Assembly (NCBI RefSeq): GCF_001687365.1
Contig: NZ_LGLV01000004.1
Span: forward strand, 774,540 to 838,539
DNA length: 64,000 bases
Origin: Pararhizobium polonicum
Lineage (GTDB): Bacteria; Pseudomonadota; Alphaproteobacteria; Rhizobiales; Rhizobiaceae
Direction of reading: 5' to 3'
Below are positions 45,488 to 54,335 of this stretch, one piece after another. How positions within the stretch are numbered: the first letter of the stretch is position 1; every line of letters begins with the position of its first letter. The notes below the pieces were generated by a model. That model was not told the DNA's origin, did not search any database, and worked only from the letters and a program-made list of their open reading frames with translations. A program made the position numbers and the translations under genes.

Positions 45488-47176
45488 ATGACGTCTGTAG
45501 GAAAGAGAATTAGATCGTTCGTCAGCATGGCGCTTGCGTGCGCCGCCGTGGCTTCCTTGTCGGGGGGCAGTGCCGCTGCTCAGTCGAAGGACCAGTTGGT
45601 GGTGGGCCAGTTGCAGTTCCTAACGAACTTTCATCCGCTTGTGCAGGTCAACAACACGAAGCGGCTGGTCGTCAACTACTCGCTCCGTCCGATGACAGCG
45701 TTCGACGAAAATGTCGTCAATCACTGCATTCTATGCGAAACGCTTCCGACGATCGAGAATGGACTCGCCAAGATTGTCGACCTCCCGGACGGCAAGAAGG
45801 GAATGAAGGTCGTCTTGCAGCTCAGGGCTGGGCTTGCCTGGGGTGACGGGGTGCCAGTGACCTCGAAGGACATCGAGTTTACCTGGAGGATGGCGAATGA
45901 TCCCAACATCGGCTTCTCGAACTACAATCCATGGACACGCGCTTCCGAGCTGAAGGTTATCGACGAACGCACCGTCGAGCTGACGATTCCACAGATCATT
46001 TCGAGCTACAACTCATGGGACCAGGTCATTCCCGAGCATCTGGAAGGACCAGTCTACGCCGCCAACCCGACGCTCGACGCATATGTCAAACAGTCGCTCT
46101 ACAACACGCAACCGACTAATCCAGGTCTGTGGAACGGCTCCTATCTCCTCAGCGACTATCAGATCGGAACACGGATCGTCTTCACTCCCAATCCGAAGTG
46201 GCCTGGCGAGAAGCCTCATTTGCAGCGGATTATCCTGAGCTACCGCGACAATTCGTCTTCTCTTCTCCAGAACCTGCTCGCCGGTTCGGTTGATGCCGTG
46301 CCTGTCAGTCCTGGCGGGATCAGTTTTTCGCAGATGCTCGACCTCAAAAACCAGCAACCTGACAAGTTCACCTATCACCTTGCCTACGGTACGAACGTCG
46401 AGCGCATAGCTGTCAACTTCGACAACCCGATCTTGAAGAACAAGTCGGTGCGTCAGGCGCTTCTATACGCGATCGACCGCCAGGCCATCAGCGACGAACT
46501 GTTCGGAGGCCTGCAGCCGGTCGCCAACGGGATTCTCAGCACGGAGAACGTCTACTACTCCAAGGACATGACACTCTACAGTTACGACGCCGAAAAGGCG
46601 AAGGAGCTCTTGTCCAGCGCCGGATGGACACCTGGCGACGACGGAATCTGCATCAACGACAAGGGCGAACGGTTGTCGCTGGAGCTTGTTTCTACTGCTG
46701 GCAACCAGACGCGAGAACAGATCGCCCAGGTCATTCAGAGCCAGTTAAAGGACGTCTGCGTGGAGATTACCAACAACTTCGTGCCGTTGCAGGAGTTCAA
46801 CGGCGTGATGGCGCGCAAGCGGAAATTCAAAGCGCTCATGATGTCCTCCATCGACTTCTCCCCCTCGGTCTCCCCTAAGATTGCCTTGGGGTCGGATTCC
46901 ATTCCAAGTGCCAAAAACAATGGTGTCGGCAACAATTTCTCCGCTTACTCCAATCCGGAGATGGACAAGGCCATATCCGAGCTGGAGACAGCGCTTGATC
47001 CGGAAACGGCGAAGCAGAAATGGGCTGACGTTCAGAGGATCTTCGCAGAAGATTTGCCGATGCTACCCCTCTACTTCTATCCACGAGCCTACGTGACCGT
47101 GACAGATCTGACCAATTTCCGCCAAGGAACCCTGGACCCGCTCCAGATTTGGTCGGAGGAATGGCAGCGGCAGTAA
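45488..47176 (+). CDS. Periplasmic solute-binding protein of the Dpp/Opp-type importer (SBP_bac_5)
   Basis: The 562-residue protein has a signal peptide (KRIRSFVSMALACAAVASLS, cleaved near AAA-QSK) and the family-5 binding fold: VLQLRAGLAWGDGVPVTSKD, PTNPGLWNGSYLLSDYQIGT, KSVRQALLYAIDRQAISDEL. GGAGG sits five bases before ATG 45488. It follows the permeases by 38 bp and completes a full D-F-B-C-A importer. Ligand specificity cannot be read; the neighbouring aromatic-degradation genes suggest an aromatic conjugate or peptide-like compound. Confidence 0.92.
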   Translation: MTSVGKRIRSFVSMALACAAVASLSGGSAAAQSKDQLVVGQLQFLTNFHPLVQVNNTKRLVVNYSLRPMTAFDENVVNHCILCETLPTIENGLAKIVDLPDGKKGMKVVLQLRAGLAWGDGVPVTSKDIEFTWRMANDPNIGFSNYNPWTRASELKVIDERTVELTIPQIISSYNSWDQVIPEHLEGPVYAANPTLDAYVKQSLYNTQPTNPGLWNGSYLLSDYQIGTRIVFTPNPKWPGEKPHLQRIILSYRDNSSSLLQNLLAGSVDAVPVSPGGISFSQMLDLKNQQPDKFTYHLAYGTNVERIAVNFDNPILKNKSVRQALLYAIDRQAISDELFGGLQPVANGILSTENVYYSKDMTLYSYDAEKAKELLSSAGWTPGDDGICINDKGERLSLELVSTAGNQTREQIAQVIQSQLKDVCVEITNNFVPLQEFNGVMARKRKFKALMMSSIDFSPSVSPKIALGSDSIPSAKNNGVGNNFSAYSNPEMDKAISELETALDPETAKQKWADVQRIFAEDLPMLPLYFYPRAYVTVTDLTNFRQGTLDPLQIWSEEWQRQ

Positions 47177-47227
47177 GTGAAGCCGGCCCAGGACAGTCGA
47201 TCTGAAATTCTATGCGCGGGATCAAGT

Positions 47228-48211
47228 ATGAAAATGAACGTTGCCATTCTTGACGATTACCTGGGCATCTCCCAGGAGGTCGCCAACTGGGAAAATGTGA
47301 AGTCCCGCGCAAACATCGTGGTCTTCAAGAGACCACTGTCTTTACTCGACGAGGCGGTACGGGAACTTGCCGAGTTCGACATCGTCTGCACTCTCAGAGA
47401 AAGGATGCCGATATCGTCGGATCTGATCTCGCGCCTGCCCCGGCTGAAATACATCGTCGTGACAGGGAAGCGATATGATACTGTCGATGTCGCTGCGGCC
47501 GCCGCCCGTGGCATCCTGGTCTCGAACACACCCGTTACCGGCAAGGGCGCCGGTGGTGTGGCTGAGCTTGTCTGGGGTCTGATCCTGTCCGTTTCGAGAA
47601 ACATCGCAGCGGAAGACCATGTGATGCGCAATGGCGGCTGGCAAACGCGTGCCGGCACCACCGTGGGGGGCAAGGTTCTTGGCATCCTTGGTCTCGGCGG
47701 ACTGGGCAAGCGTGTCGCAGAAATCGGTCACGTCTTTGGGATGAAGGTTCAGGCATGGAGCCAGAACATGACGCCCGACCAAGCGGAAAGCGCCGGGGCT
47801 AAGCTTGTCTCAAAAGAGGAGCTTTTTGCAACGAGCGACGTCGTAACGGTCCACCTTGCCCTCAGCGAACGCACACGTGGAATCGTGGGTTCTACGGAAT
47901 TGCGAACCATGAAGAAAAGCGCCTACCTGATCAATACTGCGCGCGGCGCCATCGTCGACGAAATAGCTTTAATCGATGCTCTTCGCTCGCACGCTATAGC
48001 GGGTGCAGGGCTCGACGTCTTTGAGCACGAGCCTCTTCCAACCGACCATCCTTTTCGGAGCCTGTCCAACGTCGTTATAACGCCGCATATCGGGTACTTT
48101 ACCCGCGACATGCTGGGCACCTACTACGGGGATGCTGTCGGCCTCATCGAAGCATTTCTCAACGGACGGCCTCACCGCATCGTAAACATGGATATGGCCG
48201 TCGGGACCTGA
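47228..48211 (+). CDS. D-isomer 2-hydroxyacid dehydrogenase
   Basis: The 327-residue protein has the catalytic and NAD-binding domains of the D-2-hydroxyacid dehydrogenase family: GKVLGILGLGGLGKRVAEIG (Rossmann loop), INTARGAIVDEIAL (substrate Arg region) and NVVITPHIGYFT (catalytic His). It reduces 2-oxo acids or oxidises D-2-hydroxy acids with NAD(P). ATG 47228 is used; 47234 is also possible. It follows the binding-protein gene by 51 bp and probably processes a 2-oxo or 2-hydroxy acid made by the pathway. Confidence 0.88.
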   Translation: MKMNVAILDDYLGISQEVANWENVKSRANIVVFKRPLSLLDEAVRELAEFDIVCTLRERMPISSDLISRLPRLKYIVVTGKRYDTVDVAAAAARGILVSNTPVTGKGAGGVAELVWGLILSVSRNIAAEDHVMRNGGWQTRAGTTVGGKVLGILGLGGLGKRVAEIGHVFGMKVQAWSQNMTPDQAESAGAKLVSKEELFATSDVVTVHLALSERTRGIVGSTELRTMKKSAYLINTARGAIVDEIALIDALRSHAIAGAGLDVFEHEPLPTDHPFRSLSNVVITPHIGYFTRDMLGTYYGDAVGLIEAFLNGRPHRIVNMDMAVGT

Positions 48212-48212
48212 T

Positions 48213-49457
48213 GTGTCGCTGTTCCGATCACCACTGAAATCACGGCTGGTAAGACTGTTGGCCGGAGGCCAGTTCGCTGCCTATACGGCAGGGAACTGCC
48301 TTTCGCTCCTTGGCACTTGGATGCAGCGAATAGCATGCAGCCTCCTGGTGTGGGACATGACGCACTCACCGTTGTGGCTGGGTATTCTTGCCGCGGCCGA
48401 CCTCCTACCAACTGTCCTGATTGGGCCAATTGGCGGCCTAGCTGTGGACCGATGGGATGCGCTGAAGATCAACCGCCTCTGCCAGTTCGGTCTCGCGGCG
48501 ATCGCGGCATTGATGACGGCGTTGATCTACTTGGACCTTCTCAATCTTGGCCTTCTGATTTCGATCATCGCGATACAAGGCTGCGTTATCGCCCTTGGAC
48601 AGCCAGCACGGATGACCATTGTCCAGGAACTGGTACCACGCGACGACGTGCCAATGGCGGTCGCCATCAACTCGATGAACGTTAATCTGGCGCGGCTCGT
48701 TGGACCCGCCCTTGCCGGGCTGATGATCGTGATGGTCGACGTCTCGCTGGTCTTCCTTTTTAACACGGTCGTGACTTGCCTCTTCGTCGTCGTTCTCCAA
48801 CGCATCGCTCCGCAACAGCGCACATCCAAGACACGAGCAAGCAAGAGCGTCACGGCGGAGATCATGGAAGGATTCGGCTACGTTATTTCCAATCCCGGCA
48901 TGCGGCTGATGTTGGCGCTCCTCCTCGCCGGAGGCGTGTTGATCCGCGCAATAGCCGAGATGCTGCCAGCGTTCGCCGCAAACCTTTCGAGTGTGCCGGC
49001 CACCGGCCTTGCTGTGCTGACGTCATCCATGGCGTTCGGGTCGGTTATCGCGGGGCTCACGATGAATGCGTACGTATCGACAGTGCGGCTACCGTTCCAG
49101 ATCACCGTCGCCTGGGCTATGTCAGCATGCGCTGCCGGCTGCTTCATTCTGGCTGACACAATCTTGACGCTTGCGATCTTTGCGATGCTGATGGGCTACC
49201 TGACGTCGGTGAGCATGATTGCAACACAAACGTACGTCCAGCTCGGAGCGCCTCCGTCGATTAGAGGGAGAGCGCTCAGCGTCCATGGTCTCGTCTTCCG
49301 TGCAAGTCCTTCGCTCGGCGCGGTGGTTCTTGGGTTGAGTTCGGACGTGCTTGGGCTGCGCGTGCCGATTATCTGCAGCGCAGCAGCGATGTTGATCGTC
49401 ACGCTTGCTCTCCTGCCGAAGGTATCGCGAATGGAGTTCCGGCCCGACGAGAGCTGA
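48213..49457 (+). CDS. MFS transporter (enterobactin-exporter/DHA3-like)
   Basis: The 414-residue protein shows twelve hydrophobic segments. It opens PLKSRLVRLLAGGQFAAYTA and has the MFS loop PIGGLAVDRWDALKINRLCQ between helices 2 and 3, then ALGQPARMTIVQELVPRDDV, a stretch common in the EntS-like/MFS_3 group. GTG at 48213 starts one base after the dehydrogenase stop, so it is operonic. It may export an intermediate or take up a related compound; direction not predictable. Confidence 0.85.
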   Translation: MSLFRSPLKSRLVRLLAGGQFAAYTAGNCLSLLGTWMQRIACSLLVWDMTHSPLWLGILAAADLLPTVLIGPIGGLAVDRWDALKINRLCQFGLAAIAALMTALIYLDLLNLGLLISIIAIQGCVIALGQPARMTIVQELVPRDDVPMAVAINSMNVNLARLVGPALAGLMIVMVDVSLVFLFNTVVTCLFVVVLQRIAPQQRTSKTRASKSVTAEIMEGFGYVISNPGMRLMLALLLAGGVLIRAIAEMLPAFAANLSSVPATGLAVLTSSMAFGSVIAGLTMNAYVSTVRLPFQITVAWAMSACAAGCFILADTILTLAIFAMLMGYLTSVSMIATQTYVQLGAPPSIRGRALSVHGLVFRASPSLGAVVLGLSSDVLGLRVPIICSAAAMLIVTLALLPKVSRMEFRPDES

Positions 49458-49466
49458 CTCCGTGAT

Positions 49467-50378
49467 TTATTTTGTCTGCGGCTTCAAGAGTTCGATGCTG
49501 AGATCGCGAAGGATTCGAAATGCCGCCTCGTGCAGGCGGTTTGGAAATCTTCGTGCCGGTCGAACGAGTTGAACGGAAAGAATGAGTTCCGGTCCAACGA
49601 TTTTCCGGAGTTCGAGGCCCTGGCTGGCATCGGATCCTTTGGACTCGAGTGTTCGGATGGAGGCGACCGTGTAACCGTACCCATCCCTGACGAGGTCGAA
49701 CATCGTATCAAGAGGGTCAAGTTCGAAGACGATGTTCAGCTTCTGACCAAAGCGCGCCAGCTCCGAATCGAGGAGGACGCGTGTGCTATTTGGCCGGCAG
49801 GCGATAACCATCGGCACGTCGGCCAATGTTTCGAGGTGAATGGGTTCGTCATCCGTGAAAGCGCCTGTTCGACCGATCAGGTGGAGATTTTCTTTGACCA
49901 GGTCATCGATCTCCAACATCGGAGACGATGGCGCGTCGTACATGATTGCCATATCGAGGCGACCGGACAGGATCCACTCTTGAAGTTGGTTGGAACGACC
50001 GTGAACCAGCATGACCTGCGCATCGGAGAGCTCCTCACGAAGCTTGCGGATCAGTGCCGTCGCGATCGCGGTAGATATCGTGGCCGGCAAGCCTATACCC
50101 ACCTTGCCCGCCTTGCCTGTCCGAGCATTTTCGATGTCTTCGTAGGTGCGTTCTATTTGCCGAAGGATACCGCGTGCATTGTCCAGAAGTCGCTCCCCGG
50201 CCTCGGTCAGTTCCACTCCGCGCCCATTACGAAGAAGCAGCGGCTCCTTGAGTTCAGTCTCAAGGTTGCGAACCTGTCGGCTGAGAGCCGGTTGGGCGAT
50301 ATGGAGAAACGCCGAAGCGCGGCTAAAACTTCCGAGTTCCGCGACTCTGACGAAGTAGGATAATTGCCGGATGTCCAA
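49467..50378 (-). CDS. LysR-family regulator of the rubredoxin operon
   Basis: The 303-residue protein begins LDIRQLSYFVRVAELGSFSR with the helix-turn-helix ASAFLHIAQPALSRQVRNLE and a LysR effector domain (KVGIGLPATISTAIATALIR). TTG at 50378 fits the family N-terminus and has AGGAGG about seven bases upstream; GTG 50384 and upstream starts are less likely. It belongs to a different LysR branch from the three paralogs at 12.6-19.4 kb (NAC/CbbR-like rather than the short DLR type). It is divergent from rubredoxin, with a LysR-box-like palindrome between them. Confidence 0.9.
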   Translation of the reverse strand: MDIRQLSYFVRVAELGSFSRASAFLHIAQPALSRQVRNLETELKEPLLLRNGRGVELTEAGERLLDNARGILRQIERTYEDIENARTGKAGKVGIGLPATISTAIATALIRKLREELSDAQVMLVHGRSNQLQEWILSGRLDMAIMYDAPSSPMLEIDDLVKENLHLIGRTGAFTDDEPIHLETLADVPMVIACRPNSTRVLLDSELARFGQKLNIVFELDPLDTMFDLVRDGYGYTVASIRTLESKGSDASQGLELRKIVGPELILSVQLVRPARRFPNRLHEAAFRILRDLSIELLKPQTK

Positions 50379-50405
50379 GTCCACTCCTCCTGAGATATGC
50401 CGATT

Positions 50406-50422
50406 TGCTATGACTGATAGCA
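50406..50422. promoter_or_regulatory. LysR-box candidate TGCTAT-N5-ATAGCA
   Basis: A perfect 6-bp inverted repeat (TGCTAT at 50406-50411, ATAGCA at 50417-50422) lies between the LysR start (50378) and the rubredoxin start (50495). The spacing and T...A symmetry fit a LysR recognition site. Functional role inferred. Confidence 0.55.
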
Positions 50423-50494
50423 TCGCAGAACATCTGGCGATAGCGCGAACCATCAAGTAGCCTGAGAAATGACAGGATATGGGAGGAGGCTTAA

Positions 50495-50698
50495 ATGGTT
50501 GCGGCCGCTCAAGTCGCCGATCGAGGCGACTTCAAAATATGGCAGTGCGTTCTCTGTGCCTACGTCTACGACGAGGCGTTGGGCGACCCCGATGGCGGAG
50601 TAGAACCTGGAACCCGCTGGGAGGACGTGCCCGACGACTGGGTTTGCCCGGAGTGTGGCGCTCGCAAAAGCGAGTTCGACATGGTTGTCGTCGGATGA
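50495..50698 (+). CDS. Rubredoxin
   Basis: The 67-residue protein has the two Cys knuckles that bind one Fe: [16 protein letters not shown] and [16 protein letters not shown], matching the CxxCxxxYD and CPxCG pattern. It is a soluble one-electron carrier. GGGAGGAGG lies just upstream of the ATG. The next gene (26 bp downstream) encodes a matching flavoprotein reductase. Such pairs usually feed an alkane or other diiron/heme hydroxylase, but no such oxygenase is encoded nearby, so the electron acceptor is unknown. Confidence 0.95.
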   Translation: MVAAAQVADRGDFKIWQCVLCAYVYDEALGDPDGGVEPGTRWEDVPDDWVCPECGARKSEFDMVVVG

Positions 50699-50723
50699 CA
50701 ATGAATGGATTGGTAGAGCCGTC

Positions 50724-51935
50724 ATGCCCGGTATCTTAATCATTGGAGCGTCCCACTCCGGAGTCGCCGCCGCGGCCGCTTTGCGAAGCGCGAAATACGA
50801 GGGCGACATCACGTTGGTGACGGAAGAGACAGTCCTTCCCTACCATCGCCCTCCGCTGTCGAAGGACGCGCTATCCAAAGACGGTTATTCTCCAACGCTT
50901 CTGCGGCCTGAAAGCTTCTATACCAACAATAGGATCGATCTTCGCCAAGGATCGAAAATCGTCAGTGTGAACACGGCGGAAAACTATGCACTTTCAGCGG
51001 ACGGGGTACGGTTCCCATACGAACGACTGATACTGGCCTGCGGAGCGGAACCTAGACGCCTGCCACCGCAGATCGATCCCGACGGCGTTGCTCACTACCT
51101 GCGTACGCAAGACGACCTCACCACTATGAAAGCTCCTCTGGCCAAGGCCAAATCCGTAGCGATCATAGGCGGCGGTTTGATCGGCATGGAAATCGCGGCA
51201 GTGGCTTTGGCTCAGGGTCTTCAGGTCACCGTGATCGAGGCTGGCCAGAGGCTCATGGAGCGCACGGTAAGCAAGTCGATCGCGGGCTATGTGCTGGACC
51301 GTCATCTGAACAAAGGTCTTGAGGTGCGCTTTGGGGCCATGGTGACCTCGGTAATGCACGACGATTCCCGGAACATCGACATCGTAACTCTTGGCGATGG
51401 AGGAGAAATCGTGGCGGATATCGTCGTTGTAGCGATCGGTGCCACGCCGCACGAAACACTTGCGCGCGAGGCTGGCCTAAATGTTGAGAACGGCATCCTC
51501 GTATCGGAGTGCGGCCTCACTTCAAATCCTGCGATATTTGCCATTGGTGATTGCTCCGCCTGGTACGACCCGGATCTCGACCGCTACATTCGAAACGAGG
51601 CCGTGAATCCCGGACAGGACCAAGCGAAGATCGTGGCATCGAAGATCGTTGGCCTGGAGATGCCTCCTCGACGCCTACCTCGCTACTGGTCGCACCAGGC
51701 TGCCATCCAGATACAGATGTCGGGCGATGTAAACGGGGCCGACATGGAGGCAGTTTTGAACGCGCCGGCAAGTGGGGCATTTTCGGTGCTGGGCTTCAAC
51801 AGCGATTGCCTCGTCGCGGTTCAGACAATCAACGCACCTCAGCAGTTCGGGAAGCTGCATGACATGATCGGCATGAAACGTGAAGAGATTGCCACGGTTC
51901 TTGACGTCGAGTTCCCACCGCCCCACCACCATTGA
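50724..51935 (+). CDS. Rubredoxin/ferredoxin NAD(P)H reductase (FAD-dependent)
   Basis: The 403-residue flavoprotein has an FAD Rossmann loop (ILIIGASHSGVAAAAALRSA), the NAD(P)H loop (SVAIIGGGLIGMEIAAVALA), the second FAD motif (NPAIFAIGDCSAWYDPD) and a C-terminal reductase domain (LPRYWSHQAAIQIQMSGDVN). This is the class that reduces rubredoxin or [2Fe-2S] ferredoxin of oxygenase systems. It follows rubredoxin by 25 bp. The N-terminal SH in GASHSG replaces the more usual small residues, probably tolerated. Confidence 0.9.
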   Translation: MPGILIIGASHSGVAAAAALRSAKYEGDITLVTEETVLPYHRPPLSKDALSKDGYSPTLLRPESFYTNNRIDLRQGSKIVSVNTAENYALSADGVRFPYERLILACGAEPRRLPPQIDPDGVAHYLRTQDDLTTMKAPLAKAKSVAIIGGGLIGMEIAAVALAQGLQVTVIEAGQRLMERTVSKSIAGYVLDRHLNKGLEVRFGAMVTSVMHDDSRNIDIVTLGDGGEIVADIVVVAIGATPHETLAREAGLNVENGILVSECGLTSNPAIFAIGDCSAWYDPDLDRYIRNEAVNPGQDQAKIVASKIVGLEMPPRRLPRYWSHQAAIQIQMSGDVNGADMEAVLNAPASGAFSVLGFNSDCLVAVQTINAPQQFGKLHDMIGMKREEIATVLDVEFPPPHHH

Positions 51936-51972
51936 ATAGCGCCGAAACAACGGCTTTAGGAGGACCATTCCG

Positions 51973-52713
51973 ATGCAAGCTGCATCTTATGCGGAGAAGG
52001 AACCGGCAAGATTTCGCCGCGGTCAGTCTTGGAAAATTAACATGTTCGGGAAGAATTCCGACATCGCGGCGCCGGACCCCCAAGCATTTCGTCTTGACTT
52101 GAACGCCAATCAAAAGCTCGATTCCCATTTTCATATCGTCGATCAGTTTCAGGTATTCATTGCCGGCAGCGGCACGATCGGTCGAGATGAAGTACGGATC
52201 GTGACGGTCCACTATGCCGATCACCACACGGGATACGGCCCACTCATTGCGAGCGAACTGGGTCTGTCCTATCTGACGCTACGGAGCAAGACTGACGCCG
52301 GGCTCGTTTACCTCACGACTCCAAACGTTCGCGAGAAGCTCAAGCCGACCAAACGGCGTCACAGGACGTCAGAGGCAGTAGCCTTGTCGACCGAGCCCGT
52401 TCTGCGGAATCGGACTGAGATAACGGTGGACACCGTCATTGAGGAACGACCGGGTGACGACGGGATGAACTGCGCGGTATTTCGGTTGGGGCCAAACATG
52501 ACGGTTCAAACGCCCGATCCAAGCACGGGGGGCGGACAGTATCTCATTGTCCTCAATGGAAGCTTGGCCTACGAGGGACAGACATACGACCCCTTCTCGC
52601 TTCTTTTCGTACACTTCGATGAGAAGGCTCCGACGCTCACGGCCGGCGAAGACGGCGTTGAGCTGATGGTGACACAGTTTCCTGTTGAAGACGAATGGAT
52701 GAAGTCGATCTAG
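51973..52713 (+). CDS. Cupin-like protein of unknown function
   Basis: The 246-residue protein shows cupin-type patches: KLDSHFHIVDQFQVFIAGSG in the N-terminal half (a His-x-His with a downstream Gln/Phe) and TGGGQYLIVLNGSLAYEGQT in the C-terminal half, suggesting a bicupin. I do not recognise a characterised family. AGGAGGACC lies upstream of the ATG. It lies 37 bp after the reductase gene and 29 bp before the next, so it belongs to the rubredoxin operon. It might be the missing oxygenase (Fe-dependent cupin dioxygenase) of this operon, but that is speculation. Confidence 0.7.
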   Translation: MQAASYAEKEPARFRRGQSWKINMFGKNSDIAAPDPQAFRLDLNANQKLDSHFHIVDQFQVFIAGSGTIGRDEVRIVTVHYADHHTGYGPLIASELGLSYLTLRSKTDAGLVYLTTPNVREKLKPTKRRHRTSEAVALSTEPVLRNRTEITVDTVIEERPGDDGMNCAVFRLGPNMTVQTPDPSTGGGQYLIVLNGSLAYEGQTYDPFSLLFVHFDEKAPTLTAGEDGVELMVTQFPVEDEWMKSI

Positions 52714-52742
52714 TCAACGGTCGACAAATTGGAGGTGAGACG

Positions 52743-53474
52743 ATGTCGGACTTCGACGTCAACGCGATAAGAGAGGAAATTGCACCCTCCGGAACGCTGG
52801 TGTGTGCTCTCAACCACGGTAACGTGGTCCTCGTACGACGCGGTGAAACTGATGAGAACCCAACGGGCGTGTCCGTAGATCTCGCAAGGGAGTTGGCGCA
52901 GACACTATCGCTTCCGATCAGATTTAGGCACTACGACAAGGCTGGCGACGTGTCCGCGAGCGCAGGAACAGGTGCGTGGGACATCTGCTTTTTGGCAATC
53001 GATCCAAAACGGGCAGAACGCATCACTTACAGCTCACCGTATGTCCAGATCGAAGGGGCGTTTGTCGTCGCTCGAGCCCGGCAGGCGAAGATGGCAGCGG
53101 ACGTTGATCTGATGCGGTTGAGAATTGGTGCCGTCAAAGGAAGCGCTTATGAACTCTTCCTATCGCGAAACGGCGGCGCGGGAGACCTTGTTCGCTTCGA
53201 CAGTTTTCCCGAGGCGACGTCGGCTTTGGCGGCGGGAGAATTGGACGGACTCGCCGGGGTTCGACAAGCAATGCAGAAGGTGGCAAACGAGATGTCAGAT
53301 TTTGAAATAATTCCAGAACCCTTCATGGCAATACAGCAAGCCGTTGGCTTGAGTTCTGAACGCCGACTAGCCTCTGACTTCGTTTCAAGTTTCATTGACA
53401 GGAAAAAGGCGGATGGTTTCGTACGCCGGTCGCTAGATGCTAGCGGGCACGCTGATGTGGTGATTCCAGACTGA
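52743..53474 (+). CDS. Leaderless family-3 solute-binding-type protein (PBP2 fold)
   Basis: The 243-residue protein has the amino-acid-binding-protein fold: TGVSVDLARELAQTLSLPIR, DICFLAIDPKRAERITYSSP, LRIGAVKGSAYELFLS and ELDGLAGVRQAMQKV. There is no signal peptide: the N-terminus is MSDFDVNAIREEIAPSGTLV. GGAGG precedes ATG 52743. A periplasmic-type binding domain without export is unusual; it may act in the cytoplasm as a ligand sensor or enzyme (some cyclohexadienyl-dehydratase-type relatives exist). It ends the rubredoxin operon, with no ABC partner of its own. Confidence 0.75.
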   Translation: MSDFDVNAIREEIAPSGTLVCALNHGNVVLVRRGETDENPTGVSVDLARELAQTLSLPIRFRHYDKAGDVSASAGTGAWDICFLAIDPKRAERITYSSPYVQIEGAFVVARARQAKMAADVDLMRLRIGAVKGSAYELFLSRNGGAGDLVRFDSFPEATSALAAGELDGLAGVRQAMQKVANEMSDFEIIPEPFMAIQQAVGLSSERRLASDFVSSFIDRKKADGFVRRSLDASGHADVVIPD

Positions 53475-53832
53475 CCCTCGAATGAGTGCAACGAACGAGA
53501 GCGTGTTGAAGTGAAGCCATTCAAGCCACAGTCGGCAGTCAAAGCCCCTACGTTAGCCTCTCAACGTGCGCCAGTGCAGGCACCTCCAACACCGACAAGT
53601 CAGGTGACCGTTTCAGGCACTCCGATTGCTTAACATCGTCCCGCTCGCAAGGGCCTGCTAGGATGGCTGCTCGGCAAGTAAAGCAATTGTACGCGACGCA
53701 CGTTGAAGGCCAGCTTCGCACTATTGCCTGTGAGAACGAATCTGGAACTGCTTGAATTTTGAGCGAACCAGTTACCGGCGCCGCAACATCTTTCCGGATA
53801 TGCCGGTCCCGCAATGAAACATTGAGGGTGGC
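53475..53832. other. 358-bp stretch without a recognisable gene
   Basis: It follows the last gene of the catabolic cluster. I see no credible coding frame, terminator with T tract, or RNA gene; only weak overlapping short frames occur on the minus strand. Confidence 0.4.
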
Positions 53833-54143
53833 ATGCGTACCAAATCGGAAGCACTGGCTGCTGCAAAGAAACGGATGCTCGAACTGCAATCGCAGATGAC
53901 CAGTAGGATCATATCGTTAGCTGGGGAAGTTGCAAAGCTGATGGAAGTCGTTCCCGAGCGCGATGCTCGCGAATTCTTGCGTGTTAAATGCAATTTTCCG
54001 TCCAGCGAGCTGACGACATACGCAGCATTCAACTGATCTCTCCAAGGTAACGAAAAACTCCTCGAGAAGTCGCGTGTATCATTTCCAGTCTTGAAGGCAT
54101 TAGTCGCCGCCAATCCTGAAACGCGCAACGAGGTCGTCACCGC
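53833..54143 (+). pseudogene. Hypothetical protein remnant with an in-frame TGA
   Basis: ATG 53833 opens a 67-codon helical sequence (LAAAKKRMLELQSQMTSRII; VPERDAREFLRVKCNFPSSE) that stops at TGA 54034-54036 after TTYAAFN. The same frame then continues naturally as SLQGNEKLLEKSRVSFPVLK and ALVAANPETRNEVVTA before becoming low-quality near 54144. This looks like the N-terminal part of a larger unknown protein with one nonsense change and a 3' truncation. Confidence 0.55.
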
Positions 54144-54311
54144 GACGGGCGTTCGAAGTTTGTCGGCACATGGTCGTGGTCGAACGCAATCGGTTCGAAC
54201 ACGAGCCAGTATGAGATTAGCCAAGGCTACGCCGAGACCAAAGAGTTGGCAGTCCTTGCGACTGAGAACCACGACCGAAACATGATCAAGCTACGAGATC
54301 TGAAAAAATGA
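54144..54311 (+). pseudogene. C-terminal fragment of an unknown protein
   Basis: An open stretch in a different frame from the preceding remnant reads SKFVGTWSWSNAIGSNTSQY, then EISQGYAETKELAVLATENH and ends at TGA 54309-54311. There is no plausible start. The composition looks like a genuine protein tail, so this is probably the 3' end of another gene joined to 53833-54143 by deletion. Confidence 0.4.
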
Positions 54312-54335
54312 CGTTTCCCAAGGGGATATCAAGCA

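Noticed and set aside
26359..54036. Programmed stop-codon readthrough or selenocysteine at the in-frame TGA/TAG codons
   Set aside because: The stops fall at unrelated positions in unrelated families (Trp, Gln, Gly sites), with no shared downstream structure seen and no suppressor tRNA or selenocysteine genes in the window; recent decay or sequence error is simpler.
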